Assembly: GCA_943328795.2 (NCBI GenBank)
Contig: CALQBK020000006.1
Location: forward strand, 1 to 59,547
Direction of reading: 5' to 3'
Length of the DNA: 59,547 nucleotides
Source: Bifidobacterium breve
GTDB lineage: Bacteria; Myxococcota_A; UBA796; SXON01
The notes below the pieces were generated by a model that saw only the letters and a program-made list of their open reading frames with translations, was not told where the DNA came from and searched no databases. The position numbers and the translations under genes were made by a program. Below, in pieces: positions 8,536-17,531 of this stretch. Within the stretch, counting starts at the first letter, position 1, and each line of letters opens with the position of its first letter.

Positions 8536-9654
8536 TTAGAAGTACGACTCCAAGGTCCCCCGCCGCCGCACGTCGAGCGTCGCGCAGTGCAGCCCGGCCC
8601 CGAACATCTTGTAGTGCACAAACGGGCACGGCACCGGCGTGAAGCCCCACGACTCGAACGCGCGGATCAGCGAGACCTGCTGCTCTTCGACCACGACACG
8701 TTTTGGGTCGAGCATGAACACGTTCAGCGAGATCCAGTCGCCCGCCAGCAGCAGGTACGAGTTCAGGCCGCTCGCCTTCACCGGGTCCGGCCGCGGGGGG
8801 ACCAGGATGTCCCACTTCTTCAGCATCGGCGGCAGCATGTCCGGGTCGATGAACTCCGGGTTGATCATCATCTTGCCCGGCGCCAGCGGGATCAGCGTGG
8901 TGTCGATGTGCTGCGGCTTGCGCTGCTTGGTCTCGACCTGGTGCACCCGGTAGGCAGGCCCAAGGTGACGGCGCAGCCACTCGATCCCGACCAGGTTCGT
9001 GGTGTTGCTCCGGATGACGAACAGGTCCCGGCCGCAGCGCGTGAAGTCGGCGGCGTCGAGCATCGGCTCGTTCTCGGTGATCGCGTAGCGCATCGGCTCG
9101 CCCTCGCGCGGGGGCGTGAAGTCATAGTTGTACGAGTTGTCGTCCAGCCGGGGGCGGGGTGCCGCCGACCAGCGCGCGCCGCCGCGGAAGTACTCGTTCA
9201 GCAGGTTGCGGTAGCCGAACATCTCAAAATAGCGGGAGCGCCAGGCGCCGGCGGTCTCGATGATGTGATCCCCGACGACGAGCAAGCCGTCGCGCGGGCT
9301 AGCGGTGCAGAAGCCGGTGGAGCTCCAGTCGGGGGTCTTGAACCGCGCGCCGAGGTTCAACGGGTCGGGCCGGCGGACCCGCACGCCCGCTTGCGTGAGG
9401 ATCTCGACGAAGCGCTCGACCTCCTCCGTCGCCCGGTTCACGACGTAGCTGGGGTAGTGCTTGCCCGCGCTCGCCCGGCCAATCATGGCCCCGAGCGTGC
9501 TCAAGCCCCACACCCGCTCCGCGATGTGCCGCGTCGGGAGCATCGCGCCCGTGACCCGGCCGACGATGACCTCCTCGAGCGGGTCCCACTCGTTGTACGA
9601 GCACACCGGCGCGTCCTTCGCGACCTCGGGAACATCAAGCACAGGCATCTCCAC
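8536..9654 (-). CDS. L-arginine amidinotransferase (AGAT / StrB-like family)
   Basis: The 372-aa sequence closely matches the arginine:glycine amidinotransferase fold. It contains DAADFTRCGRD with the conserved Asp, HIDTT with the catalytic His, and GLHCATLDVRRRGTLESY with catalytic Cys at residue 357. This family moves the amidino group of arginine to an amine acceptor such as glycine (guanidinoacetate), or to sugar or toxin precursors in secondary metabolism. The acceptor cannot be read from sequence. The start is GTG 9654, preceded by GGGAGGG at proper spacing; ATG 9648 is an alternative. It is the third gene of a minus-strand run with an M50 protease and a UPF0104 membrane protein, 18 bases after the latter. 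Neighbours give no clear pathway. Confidence 0.93.
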   Translation of the reverse strand: MEMPVLDVPEVAKDAPVCSYNEWDPLEEVIVGRVTGAMLPTRHIAERVWGLSTLGAMIGRASAGKHYPSYVVNRATEEVERFVEILTQAGVRVRRPDPLNLGARFKTPDWSSTGFCTASPRDGLLVVGDHIIETAGAWRSRYFEMFGYRNLLNEYFRGGARWSAAPRPRLDDNSYNYDFTPPREGEPMRYAITENEPMLDAADFTRCGRDLFVIRSNTTNLVGIEWLRRHLGPAYRVHQVETKQRKPQHIDTTLIPLAPGKMMINPEFIDPDMLPPMLKKWDILVPPRPDPVKASGLNSYLLLAGDWISLNVFMLDPKRVVVEEQQVSLIRAFESWGFTPVPCPFVHYKMFGAGLHCATLDVRRRGTLESYF

Positions 9655-9672
9655 TCGGCCCTCCCGTATCCC

Positions 9673-10566
9673 TCAAGCCGATGGCCGCGCCATGCGCCAG
9701 AGCTCGACGCCCCCGCCCAGCAACACGAACACGGCGAACGTGCCCGTGAGCGCGATGGCCGCGGCGTCCGCGGCGGGCCCCGGGACCAACACCATGCCGA
9801 GGCTGCTGATGGTGAGCTCGCGCACGCCAAAGCCGCCGACCGTGACCGGGGCGATCTGGGCGACAGACGTGAGCGCACAGACCACGGCGCCCGCGGCGAA
9901 CGAGATCCAGTACCCGACGGCTCCGAAGCAGGCCGAGAACACGAGCGCGAACGCCGTGTGGGTCACGATCGCCAGCAGGAACGCGAAGCCCAGGTCACGC
10001 AACGCCGGGAACTTGCCGACCGGCAGCCGGGTCGCCACCACGCGGGGCAACGCGGCTGGGCCGATCTTCAGCGCAAGGAGCCCGCCGACCCCCACCCCGG
10101 TGGTAGCCAAGAGCGCAGCCCCGCCGAGCGCCCGGTACAGCCCCTCGAACCCCGAGAACGGCAAGCACACGAGCCCGAGCCCACACGCGACCGACCCGCC
10201 GACGAGGCGTGCGCACAGGATCGACACCGCGACCGAGCCGGCGTCAGCGTCCCGCGAGAGCCGCACGCCCTTGAGCAGCTCGCCAGCGACGCCACCGGGC
10301 AACACCGACGACCAGAACACGCTCGACAGGTCGTGCAGGATCATCTCGGTGACGGAGACCCTGCCGCCAGCCTGGATCAGCAGGTGGCGCCACGCGAGCC
10401 CGTTCAGCAGCTGCCCGACGGAGTAGGCCAGGAGCGCGCCGCACAGCCAGCCACCCGCGCGCCACGAGGCCAACGCACCGAGGCCCGAGGTGTCCAGCCG
10501 GGACAGGAACAGCGCGCACAGGGCGACCAAGCCGAGCACACGAAGGACGGAGAGGACGTGCTTCAC
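9673..10566 (-). CDS. UPF0104 / lysylphosphatidylglycerol-synthase-type membrane protein
   Basis: The 297-aa protein has about eight hydrophobic segments. It also carries the family's conserved pattern, including VFWSSVLPGGVAGELLKGVRL and the later IAPVTVGGFGVRE loop. These are the hallmarks of the flippase-like transmembrane region of LPG synthases (UPF0104/AglD2), without the catalytic cytoplasmic domain. It therefore probably flips or handles a lipid or lipid-linked substrate rather than aminoacylating one. I chose GTG 10566 because a longer frame would run well into the upstream M50 gene, whose stop lies 11 bases before this start. A second paralogue is present at 56791-57813. Confidence 0.85.
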   Translation of the reverse strand: MKHVLSVLRVLGLVALCALFLSRLDTSGLGALASWRAGGWLCGALLAYSVGQLLNGLAWRHLLIQAGGRVSVTEMILHDLSSVFWSSVLPGGVAGELLKGVRLSRDADAGSVAVSILCARLVGGSVACGLGLVCLPFSGFEGLYRALGGAALLATTGVGVGGLLALKIGPAALPRVVATRLPVGKFPALRDLGFAFLLAIVTHTAFALVFSACFGAVGYWISFAAGAVVCALTSVAQIAPVTVGGFGVRELTISSLGMVLVPGPAADAAAIALTGTFAVFVLLGGGVELWRMARPSA

Positions 10567-10577
10567 GACGCCGAGCG

Positions 10578-11420
10578 CTACAGGGCGGCGAGGATGTGGT
10601 GCGTCTCGGTCATGGCGGTCGCGAGGAACAACACGAGCCCAAAGTACGCCGTGGTGATCAGCATCCGCTGCCACGGCGTGCACTCAAAGTAGCGCTGGCT
10701 CGCCGGGTTGTTCCGGTTCTTGAACAGCCGGTACACGCGCGGAAGGCTGGTCGCGACGAGCAGGAGGATGTAAATCCCGGCCCCGGAGAGGTTGAGCAGC
10801 AAGTACGGCACGAGGATCACGATGCCGACGATCCAGAGCCACGGCGAGATGGCGGTCACCACCCGGCCGCCGTCGAGCGGGACGATGGGCACCAGGTTGA
10901 ACAGGTTCAGGAAGAACGCCGAGCTGGCCAGCGCAAAGTAGAGCGGGCTGCCGGTGAGCATCCCCATGACGAACACGACGAGCCCCCCGATCGTGCCGAG
11001 CAGCGGCCCACCGAACCCGACGATCGACTCGACCCACGCGTTCGCGGGCATCTCCTTGAGCAGGATCTGCGCCCCGAGGAACGGGATGAACACCGGTGCG
11101 GAGACCTTCAAGCCAAACCACTTCGCGGCCAGCGAGTGCCCCAGCTCGTGCACCAACAGCAGCAAGACGAACCCGAGGCCGAACTTCCAGCCGTACAGCC
11201 ACGCATAGGCGCCGATGGACAGCAACATGCTGCCACCCGTCTTCAAGACCAGCGGGAGGAACTTCAGCACCGGCGCCGCAAACTTGAACGTCGCGGCGAG
11301 CCCCCCGAGGAGGGGCGCGAGCATCTTTCGCAGCCCGGACGGCGGCTCGGGCTCAGCCCGCCGAGCCTCTTCGGGCTTTCGGGACAGCGAATCCCAGTTG
11401 AGTTCGTCGGCCATGTCCAT
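10578..11420 (-). CDS. M50 site-2-type zinc metalloprotease
   Basis: The 280-aa membrane protein carries LLLVHELGHSLAAK in a transmembrane helix (the HExxH zinc site). It also has NLVPIVPLDGGRV (the NPxxxxDG-type site supplying the third ligand) in a later helix. These define intramembrane site-2 proteases and SREBP-like M50 peptidases. A charged N-terminal tail of about 35 residues precedes the first hydrophobic helix. Such enzymes usually cleave membrane-bound regulators; the substrate here is unknown. ATG 11420 was taken, and ATG 11414 is equally possible. It appears to be the first gene of a minus-strand run with the UPF0104 protein and the amidinotransferase, and it is divergent from the 77-aa gene across 44 bases. 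Confidence 0.9.
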   Translation of the reverse strand: MDMADELNWDSLSRKPEEARRAEPEPPSGLRKMLAPLLGGLAATFKFAAPVLKFLPLVLKTGGSMLLSIGAYAWLYGWKFGLGFVLLLLVHELGHSLAAKWFGLKVSAPVFIPFLGAQILLKEMPANAWVESIVGFGGPLLGTIGGLVVFVMGMLTGSPLYFALASSAFFLNLFNLVPIVPLDGGRVVTAISPWLWIVGIVILVPYLLLNLSGAGIYILLLVATSLPRVYRLFKNRNNPASQRYFECTPWQRMLITTAYFGLVLFLATAMTETHHILAAL

Positions 11421-11464
11421 CAGCTAACCACCGGCCGCGACCCAGACCGGCTAATGATGTCACG

Positions 11465-11698
11465 ATGGCACGCCTCACCCTCCAGCTCCGGGTCGATCCG
11501 GTCACGAAGAAGCGCGAGGTGCTGATCGGCTACGAGTCCGACAGCGACGCGCTCCCGATGGAGCACGAGGACGACCACAAGGCGCTGGTGCAGAGGGTGG
11601 TCGGGAAGGCCAGCGCGAGCCGCGTCCAAGCGAACGAGGGGCTGCTCGAGCCGGCGAGCGCCGCCCCGGTCGCCGAGGGGATCGAGCAAAAATCGTGA
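11465..11698 (+). CDS. Small 77-aa protein, possibly DUF2997-like
   Basis: The protein begins with two predicted beta strands (RLTLQLRVDP and REVLIGYESD), then an acidic turn and one helix (HKALVQRVVGK), and ends with a disordered Ala-rich tail. This small hairpin-plus-helix layout recalls DUF2997-type proteins found beside AAA+ ternary systems, but I cannot align it and the call is tentative. Its stop codon overlaps the GTG of the 1043-aa gene (GTGA), so the two are translationally coupled. That coupling is the best evidence that this short frame is real. Confidence 0.65.
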   Translation: MARLTLQLRVDPVTKKREVLIGYESDSDALPMEHEDDHKALVQRVVGKASASRVQANEGLLEPASAAPVAEGIEQKS

Positions 11699-14600
11699 CG
11701 ACCTGGCGGTTTCCAACGCTCGACGCGTTCCGAGCGGTGCTGTCGGCCTTGCCGACGGACCTGGTCGCCGGGCCGGTGCGCGCGGCGAGCGTCGACGGCG
11801 GGGTGGTCGTCGAGACCGCGTACGATCTCGGGCGGGTCGGCGCAGAGCCAGTGGCCGCTTCCGGCGACGCGACGCAGCGGTCCTGCTGGGCCGAGGTGCT
11901 CCCGCTGCGCCCAGTGCACGACGCCTCGCCCGCGCCGATGGCGCTGTTCGTCCTCGAGGCCCGCGGGGCGATCTCGGCGGAGGAGGCCGCCCTCGAGCTC
12001 GCGGGGGAGATGGTCCGGCTCGGCTGCGACCAGCAAGACCTGCTGCTGGTGCCGGCGCGGTCGGTGGCCGTGCTCCGCGTCGCCGGGCCGCCCTACTACA
12101 CGCTGCTGCGCGCGCTCGACGGTGGCAGCGTCCGCGCGTTCGTGCCCTCCGGCGGCGCGTGGGTGCAAGCGGGCTTCGCCCCGCCGACGTCGACGACCCT
12201 GCGGGCGACCACCGGGCAGCTCTTCCTCATCCCGGCGGCCAGCCCATGGACGACGCTGCCCGACGGCCCGTGGACCCCCCTCGGGCGCCAGGTGGACTTC
12301 CAGTTCACCGGGCCGACCCCCGAGCCGGCTGTCGCACCGACGCGCCGGCTCACGGTCCCGCTGCGCCTCGGGCGCGCCCCTACGCGGCCCGCCGCGCTGT
12401 GGATCTCGGACGACCCGGACGCGATCGACGCGCTGCTGCACGAGCTCCCCGAGGCGATCACGAGCCAGCTGGAGTTCGCCGTGCTGCCCGCCGTAGGGGC
12501 CCGGGAGCGGGTGATCCTCAGGACCCGGCGCGCCGCGCGGGCCGGGCAGGCTCCGCCCGAGCTCCCTGGGACCGCGTTCGCGGCGTCGGACTCCGTCCCA
12601 GGCCTGTTCCTGCCGGTCGGCACCACCATCGAGCCGCCCGTCCGCTCCGCGCGGCTGCGGGCGCTGCTGCACCCGCCCGAGGGCTCCGTCGCCTGGGTCG
12701 ACCCCGGGGCGGGCGCCGTGCACGTGCACTTCGTCACAGCGGACCGGTTCGCGCCGCTCGAGGACTGGGTCGACTACCTGCTCGACCGCGACGCCGACGT
12801 GCTGCACGCCTGGGTCCAAGGGGTACAATTCCGCTTCGACGCGCTCCGGGTGACCGAGGACGCCGCGCCCGTGCCGTCGGGCCCAGAGCGCAAACCCCGG
12901 GACCGCAAGGAGCGGGCTGAGCCGACGCCTCCTGCGCCCGCGCCGGTGGAGGCCGCGCCAGCGCCCAAGCCCGCGCCGAGGGGCACGCGCCCGACGGCCA
13001 TCCGGGTGGACCTTGCGCCGGGCGCGGCAGCGAAAGCGGTGGACGCGGCGGAGCGGGGCTTCCTCGCGCTCGACGTCCCAGGGGACGCGCCAGGGCGCGG
13101 CGCGATGTGGCACGAGCTGGCGCTTTTGTACGGCGCCGCCGGGCGGCCGAGGGACGCCGGGCTGGCCTGGGGGCGCGCCGCCTGGGCTGACTCCACCATG
13201 GCACCCGCGTTCGCCGAGGCGATGAGCACGCACGGCGCCGCGCCGGCGCTGCTCGCGCTGACCGAGCCGAGCCGCGACCAGGTGCGGGCGCTCGCGGCGC
13301 TCGCGCTCGTTGGTCAAGCCCCGCTCGCCGGGACGCGCGAGTGGCTCGAGCGCCACGGCCACGTGCTCGACTTGCGCACGTGGTGGCTCACCCAGGTCGC
13401 GCTCGCTGGCAGCGGCGCCGGGCGCGACGTGCTGCTGCTCGCTCGCGCGCGCGACCGCGTGTTCGCTGAGCTTCAACACGGCTTGCCGGCTGCCCGAGAG
13501 CTGCCCGCGTTCTTGCGCTTCTCCGGCGTCGGCAACGCGGCCCGCCTCGCCGAGCCGCTCGAGCGCATCCGGGGGCAGTTCTTCACCGCCAAGCGCAGCC
13601 GCCACGCGCTCGAGGCGCCCGTGGCGCTCACCCGCGTGTACGTCGACCTGGTGTTCGCGTGGGGGTTTGCGCGCCTCGGGGTCGTGGACCGCGCGGCCGA
13701 CCTGCGCACGCAGGCCATCGCCCAGCTCCCCGCGGGGGCCGACGCGATCCACCGGTTCTGCTCCAGCGGGCTCGCGGCCCGGATCACCCAGGCGATCGAC
13801 GGGGAGCCCTTCGGCGTGCCGCTGCCCCCCCCGATCGCCGCGCAGCTCACCGATCTCCCCCGCTTCGACAGGTACAAGGTGGATCGCCTGCGCCAAGCCT
13901 GCTCGATCCTCGAGCCCCAGGAGCGGCTCGACCCCATCCTCGGCTTCACGACGCGCGAGGCCGACGCGCGCGGCGAGGTGTTCGCCGCCCTGCGCGGCAT
14001 CGTGGACACCGAGCAGCTGAACACTGCGCTGGTCGGCATCCTCGGCGACGCGTCAACCCTCGCCGAGCAGCAGGCCGCGCGCCTCTACGATGGCGTGCTG
14101 GACTTCCTCCCCGCGCTCCCCGCGGGCGCGTTGGCCGAGCGCTTGGCCTACGTGATCGCCGCGATCGCCCCGCTCTCGACGCCCGTACGCGCCCCGCTCG
14201 CGGCGGAGGCCCTCGCGGTCGCGTCATCGGCGCGAGAGCTGGGCCTGGTCGAGCACGCGACGAGCCTCGTCGTCGAGAGCTTCACCGCGCTCGGGGGCAC
14301 GCACCCCACCGTGGTCCAGCACCTCGACGGCGTGCTGCGTAGCTTGCGCCGCGCGCGCCGGGCCGAGAACGCGCAGCCGATGCTCACGCAGCTCGTCTCG
14401 GGCGTCGGGGCCGTGACCCCGGGCGAAGACCTCGCCGCTCGGCTCGCGCTGGCCGGCGGGCTGCTCGCGATCGGGAGCCCGGAGCAGGCGCAGCCCGCGT
14501 TCACGGCGGCGTGGCAGCGCCTTGGGCAAGCGCCGTCGCTGGCCGACAGGATGTCCATCGCGCGGGGCCTCTCCCGGGCCCAGGCGTTCGCCAGCCCCGA

Positions 14601-14826
14601 GTCCGCCGTCGAGACCGCCCTGCGGCTCTTCGCCGCGATTGGGCCGGTCACCGACAGCTTCAACACGAACTCTCACTTCGCGATCTCGCTGGTCGAGTAC
14701 GCGGAGTGCATCGTCCAGGCGGTTGCCCACGAGGAGCTCACGCTCGGTGCGCGGGGCCTCGGCCTCGTCGAAGAGGACGAGTTCTTGCTCCGCCAACGCG
14801 TGCACCGCGACCTCGCCGGGGCGTAA
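11695..14826 (+). CDS. Unknown 1043-aa two-part protein coupled to the 77-aa gene
   Basis: The start is GTG 11695, overlapping the previous stop. Residues about 1-390 form a mixed alpha/beta region with no motif I recognise. A Pro/Ala-rich linker follows at about 400-440. Residues 440-1043 are strongly helical, with TPR/HEAT-like alternation, and form a probable scaffold. There is no signal peptide or membrane segment, so it is likely cytoplasmic. The gene pair lies about 7 kb from the FtsH-like locus. Large proteins with a unique N-terminal domain and a helical tail occur as effector or scaffold components of MoxR/vWA-type systems, so a link is possible but unproven. The frame is secure: it is over 3 kb long with consistent G+C-rich third positions. 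Confidence 0.8.
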   Translation: MTTWRFPTLDAFRAVLSALPTDLVAGPVRAASVDGGVVVETAYDLGRVGAEPVAASGDATQRSCWAEVLPLRPVHDASPAPMALFVLEARGAISAEEAALELAGEMVRLGCDQQDLLLVPARSVAVLRVAGPPYYTLLRALDGGSVRAFVPSGGAWVQAGFAPPTSTTLRATTGQLFLIPAASPWTTLPDGPWTPLGRQVDFQFTGPTPEPAVAPTRRLTVPLRLGRAPTRPAALWISDDPDAIDALLHELPEAITSQLEFAVLPAVGARERVILRTRRAARAGQAPPELPGTAFAASDSVPGLFLPVGTTIEPPVRSARLRALLHPPEGSVAWVDPGAGAVHVHFVTADRFAPLEDWVDYLLDRDADVLHAWVQGVQFRFDALRVTEDAAPVPSGPERKPRDRKERAEPTPPAPAPVEAAPAPKPAPRGTRPTAIRVDLAPGAAAKAVDAAERGFLALDVPGDAPGRGAMWHELALLYGAAGRPRDAGLAWGRAAWADSTMAPAFAEAMSTHGAAPALLALTEPSRDQVRALAALALVGQAPLAGTREWLERHGHVLDLRTWWLTQVALAGSGAGRDVLLLARARDRVFAELQHGLPAARELPAFLRFSGVGNAARLAEPLERIRGQFFTAKRSRHALEAPVALTRVYVDLVFAWGFARLGVVDRAADLRTQAIAQLPAGADAIHRFCSSGLAARITQAIDGEPFGVPLPPPIAAQLTDLPRFDRYKVDRLRQACSILEPQERLDPILGFTTREADARGEVFAALRGIVDTEQLNTALVGILGDASTLAEQQAARLYDGVLDFLPALPAGALAERLAYVIAAIAPLSTPVRAPLAAEALAVASSARELGLVEHATSLVVESFTALGGTHPTVVQHLDGVLRSLRRARRAENAQPMLTQLVSGVGAVTPGEDLAARLALAGGLLAIGSPEQAQPAFTAAWQRLGQAPSLADRMSIARGLSRAQAFASPESAVETALRLFAAIGPVTDSFNTNSHFAISLVEYAECIVQAVAHEELTLGARGLGLVEEDEFLLRQRVHRDLAGA

Positions 14827-14841
14827 CGGCCCGCCGTCGGA

Positions 14842-15432
14842 TCAGACCTTCGCGAGCCGGGCCGCGACGTCCGCCCAGTTCACCTTGGTCCACCACGCCT
14901 CGACGTACTTGGCGCGCAGGTTCTGGTAACCGAGGTAGTACGCGTGCTCCCACACGTCGCACACCAGGAGCGGCGTAGCGCCCCAGATCGCGAGGTCCTG
15001 GTGCTTCTCGGCGACCATCACCTGCAGGCGGCCCGCGTAGGGGTCCCACGCGAGCACGCCCCAGCCGGAGGCCTCGACGGCGACGGTGACGGCGGTGAAC
15101 AGCTTCTTGAACGCGTCGAAGCTGCCAAAGTCCTGCGCGATGCGGTCGGCCAGCGCGCCGGTGGGCTCGCCACCGCCGGCGGGGGACAGGTTGTCCCAGT
15201 ACAGGGCGTGCAGCGCGGCGCCGGCGCCGTGGAACGCGAGCTCGCGGGTCCAGTGCTTCACGCTGCCGAAATCGCCCGTCGCGGCGGCCTCCTTCAGCTT
15301 GGTCTCGGCGGTGTTGTACCCGGCGACGTAGGCGGCGTGGTGCTTGTCGTGGTGCAGCTCGACGGTCGCCTTGTTGATTGCGGGCTCGAGACCGTCGTAA
15401 GCGTACGGGAGGGCGGGGAGAGTGATGGGCAT
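14842..15432 (-). CDS. Fe/Mn superoxide dismutase
   Basis: The 196-aa protein starts at ATG 15432 with MPITLPALPYAYDGLEP, the classic Fe/Mn-SOD opening. Metal-ligand contexts are visible: ELHHDKHH, ALHALYWDNL and DVWEHAYYLGYQN, which supply three His and one Asp. The enzyme converts superoxide to oxygen and hydrogen peroxide in the cytoplasm. The LHxLYWxNLSPxGG pattern is of the archaeal/actinobacterial-like branch rather than the enterobacterial SodB type; metal choice cannot be decided from what I see. The frame stays open far upstream, but the added residues match nothing and overlap the divergent phosphatase gene, so the short start is right. The 87-base gap to that gene should hold promoters for both. 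Confidence 0.95.
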   Translation of the reverse strand: MPITLPALPYAYDGLEPAINKATVELHHDKHHAAYVAGYNTAETKLKEAAATGDFGSVKHWTRELAFHGAGAALHALYWDNLSPAGGGEPTGALADRIAQDFGSFDAFKKLFTAVTVAVEASGWGVLAWDPYAGRLQVMVAEKHQDLAIWGATPLLVCDVWEHAYYLGYQNLRAKYVEAWWTKVNWADVAARLAKV

Positions 15433-15519
15433 GAAGAACTCCGGTTGGTGAAGATTGTGGGCCGCCGAAGCGTAGCCCCCAATTAGACAGCGTCCAGACC
15501 GCGGCGTGAAAAGGACTGC

Positions 15520-16230
15520 ATGGCACTGATAGAAAAGCTCAACTATTCCGTACCTGTCGCGATCCTCGGGGACATCCACGGAGACGCTGACCGGCTCGAG
15601 CAGATGCTTCGGCTGCTCGGTAGCCGGCAGGTGCTGGTATGCGGCGACCTGTGCGACCGGGGCCCGGACGCCAAGCGGGTGTTCGACCTGCTGATCGCCC
15701 GCGGCGCGCGCGGCGTACGCGGCAACCACGAGGAGTGGATGATCGCGCTGGTCAACGGGCGCTTCGATCCGTTCGCGCTGCACCCGGTGATGGGGGGCGA
15801 GGCGACGCTCCGCAGCTACGGCTTCGAGGGGCGGAGCCCGGGGGCGATCGAGTCCCAGCGGTGGCGAATCCCCTTGGCGCACCAAGCGTTTTTGCTCAGC
15901 CTGCCGATCGCCGTCGACCTGGAGATGGGGGGCGAGCGCTACTGGCTCATCCACGCCGGCGTGCCACCGACGACGCGGCTCGCGCCGGGGGCGACCCTCG
16001 CGGACGTCGTGCCGTGGCTCGCGGCCCAGAAGCCGGACACCCTGCTGTGGAGCCACAACGAGCCCGAGTCCGCGCTGCCGATCGACCGACCGGTGATCAT
16101 GGGTCACGTCCCCCAGCGCGCGCCGGTGGACCTGCAGCACGTGATCGCCCTGGACACCGGCTGCGGCACCTGCCCGCCGTACCAGCTCTCCGCGCTCCTG
16201 CTGCCCGAGCGCAGGTTCCTGACCGTCTGA
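15520..16230 (+). CDS. PPP-family metallophosphatase
   Basis: The 236-aa protein has the three metal-binding signatures of calcineurin-like Ser/Thr or diadenosine-tetraphosphate phosphatases: GDIHG at residues 17-21, GDLCDRG at 42-48 and GNHE at 68-71. His residues in the WLIHAG and MGHV contexts follow later. The ATG is preceded by AAAAGGA, a good ribosome binding site. The substrate may be phosphoprotein or a dinucleoside polyphosphate; bacterial members of this size do either. It is divergent from superoxide dismutase and is followed after 84 bases by the deoxyhypusine-synthase-like gene. Confidence 0.92.
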   Translation: MALIEKLNYSVPVAILGDIHGDADRLEQMLRLLGSRQVLVCGDLCDRGPDAKRVFDLLIARGARGVRGNHEEWMIALVNGRFDPFALHPVMGGEATLRSYGFEGRSPGAIESQRWRIPLAHQAFLLSLPIAVDLEMGGERYWLIHAGVPPTTRLAPGATLADVVPWLAAQKPDTLLWSHNEPESALPIDRPVIMGHVPQRAPVDLQHVIALDTGCGTCPPYQLSALLLPERRFLTV

Positions 16231-16314
16231 ATCTGCGGCCGACAGTACCGTTGGATCCCGGGCCGCCGCGCGCGCCGGGGGTTAGCTCCGCGCCTCCTCC
16301 CCCGAGCGACACCC

Positions 16315-17523
16315 ATGTCCACCGACCCCACCGAGCCCACCGAGACCGAAGCCGCGGAAGCCGCCCAGGTCCAGGCCGTCTTTGACGCCTCCCCCGAGGT
16401 CCGCCCGCGCGGCATCACGGGCCTCGAGTCCCCGGCAGACCTGCTGGCAACGGCGTTCCCGGCGTTCGTCGGGCGGCAGGTGCGCGAGGCCGCGCGCTTG
16501 ATGACGAAGTCGGCCACCGAGGGCCACACGGTGTTCTGCACGATGTCCGGCGCCATGACGCCCGCGGGCCTTCACCGCTCGTGCATCGTCCCGCTGATCG
16601 AGGCCGGCGTCATCGACGTGCTCACCACCACCGGCGCGAACCTGTACCATGACGCCCACCGCGTCCTCGGCTTCCGGCTGCGCGAGATCGCCCCGGACGC
16701 CGGCGACACGAAGCTGCGCGCGGCCCGCATCATCCGCATCTACGACATCGGGTTCCCGGAGGACGTGCTGCTCCGGACCGACCGCCTGTTCGGCTGGCTG
16801 ATGCAGCTGCCGGAGTTCGGCAAGGCGATGACCACCGCGGAGTTCCACTACCTGCTCGGCAAGCACCTGTACGAGCTGGAGACGCGCATCGGCGTGGACC
16901 AACACTCGCTGCTGGCGACCGCCTACAAGCACGCCGTGCCCATCTTCGTCGGCGCGCCGCAGGACGGGTCGATCTTCCTCAACGCGGTGAAGCTCCGCGC
17001 GCTGTTCGGGGACGCCTTCACGTTCTCGCTGGACGTGAACCGGGACGTCTACACGATGGCCGCGGTGCAGTACCTGGCCCAGAACGAGGGGCAGACCGCC
17101 GTGTGGATCCTCGGCGGCGGCGTGCCGAAGAACTACACGCTGCAGGGGGAGCCGACGCTCTCGCAGATCTTGGAGCTCGAAGCCCGTGGGTTCGACATCG
17201 ACCTGCAGTTCTGCGTCGACCCAGTGGACAACGGCGCGTTGTCGTCGTGCCCGGCCGGCGAAGGGCACACCTGGGGCAAGGTGTCGGCGGAGTGCGTCGA
17301 GTACGCCAGCGTGTACTGCCACTGCGACGTGACCGCCGTGTTCCCGTGGCTCACCCACGCGCTGCTGCACGCGACCGCGAAGGGCCCCGAGCGCAAGGTG
17401 CGGCCTCACAAGCGGCTCTACGACCGCTTGCCGGAGGCCATCGCGAAGATCGACGCCGACGTGCTCGCGATCCGTGACCGGCTCATCGCCGAGGGCGCCG
17501 GGCGACCGGACGAGATCGGCTGA
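16315..17523 (+). CDS. Deoxyhypusine synthase-like protein
   Basis: The 402-aa protein shows DHS-family landmarks: LTTTGANLYHDAHRVLG, PIFVGAPQDGSIF, and GHTWGKVS near the C-terminus, whose lysine corresponds to the catalytic Lys of deoxyhypusine synthase. Eukaryotic DHS transfers aminobutyl from spermidine to eIF5A. Bacteria lack eIF5A, and their DHS-like enzymes are thought to act on polyamines, for example in homospermidine formation, or on unknown substrates. An acidic N-terminal tail of about 25 residues precedes the fold. The gene stops 8 bases before the heterodimeric ABC exporter, which runs with 4-bp overlaps into a flavoprotein, so a four-gene operon is likely. A polyamine-related role for the operon is inference. 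Confidence 0.88.
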   Translation: MSTDPTEPTETEAAEAAQVQAVFDASPEVRPRGITGLESPADLLATAFPAFVGRQVREAARLMTKSATEGHTVFCTMSGAMTPAGLHRSCIVPLIEAGVIDVLTTTGANLYHDAHRVLGFRLREIAPDAGDTKLRAARIIRIYDIGFPEDVLLRTDRLFGWLMQLPEFGKAMTTAEFHYLLGKHLYELETRIGVDQHSLLATAYKHAVPIFVGAPQDGSIFLNAVKLRALFGDAFTFSLDVNRDVYTMAAVQYLAQNEGQTAVWILGGGVPKNYTLQGEPTLSQILELEARGFDIDLQFCVDPVDNGALSSCPAGEGHTWGKVSAECVEYASVYCHCDVTAVFPWLTHALLHATAKGPERKVRPHKRLYDRLPEAIAKIDADVLAIRDRLIAEGAGRPDEIG

Positions 17524-17531
17524 CCGTCTCG

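Noticed and set aside
15433-16140. N-terminal extension of superoxide dismutase
   Set aside because: The extension overlaps the divergent phosphatase gene and matches no SOD feature; ATG 15432 gives the normal length.
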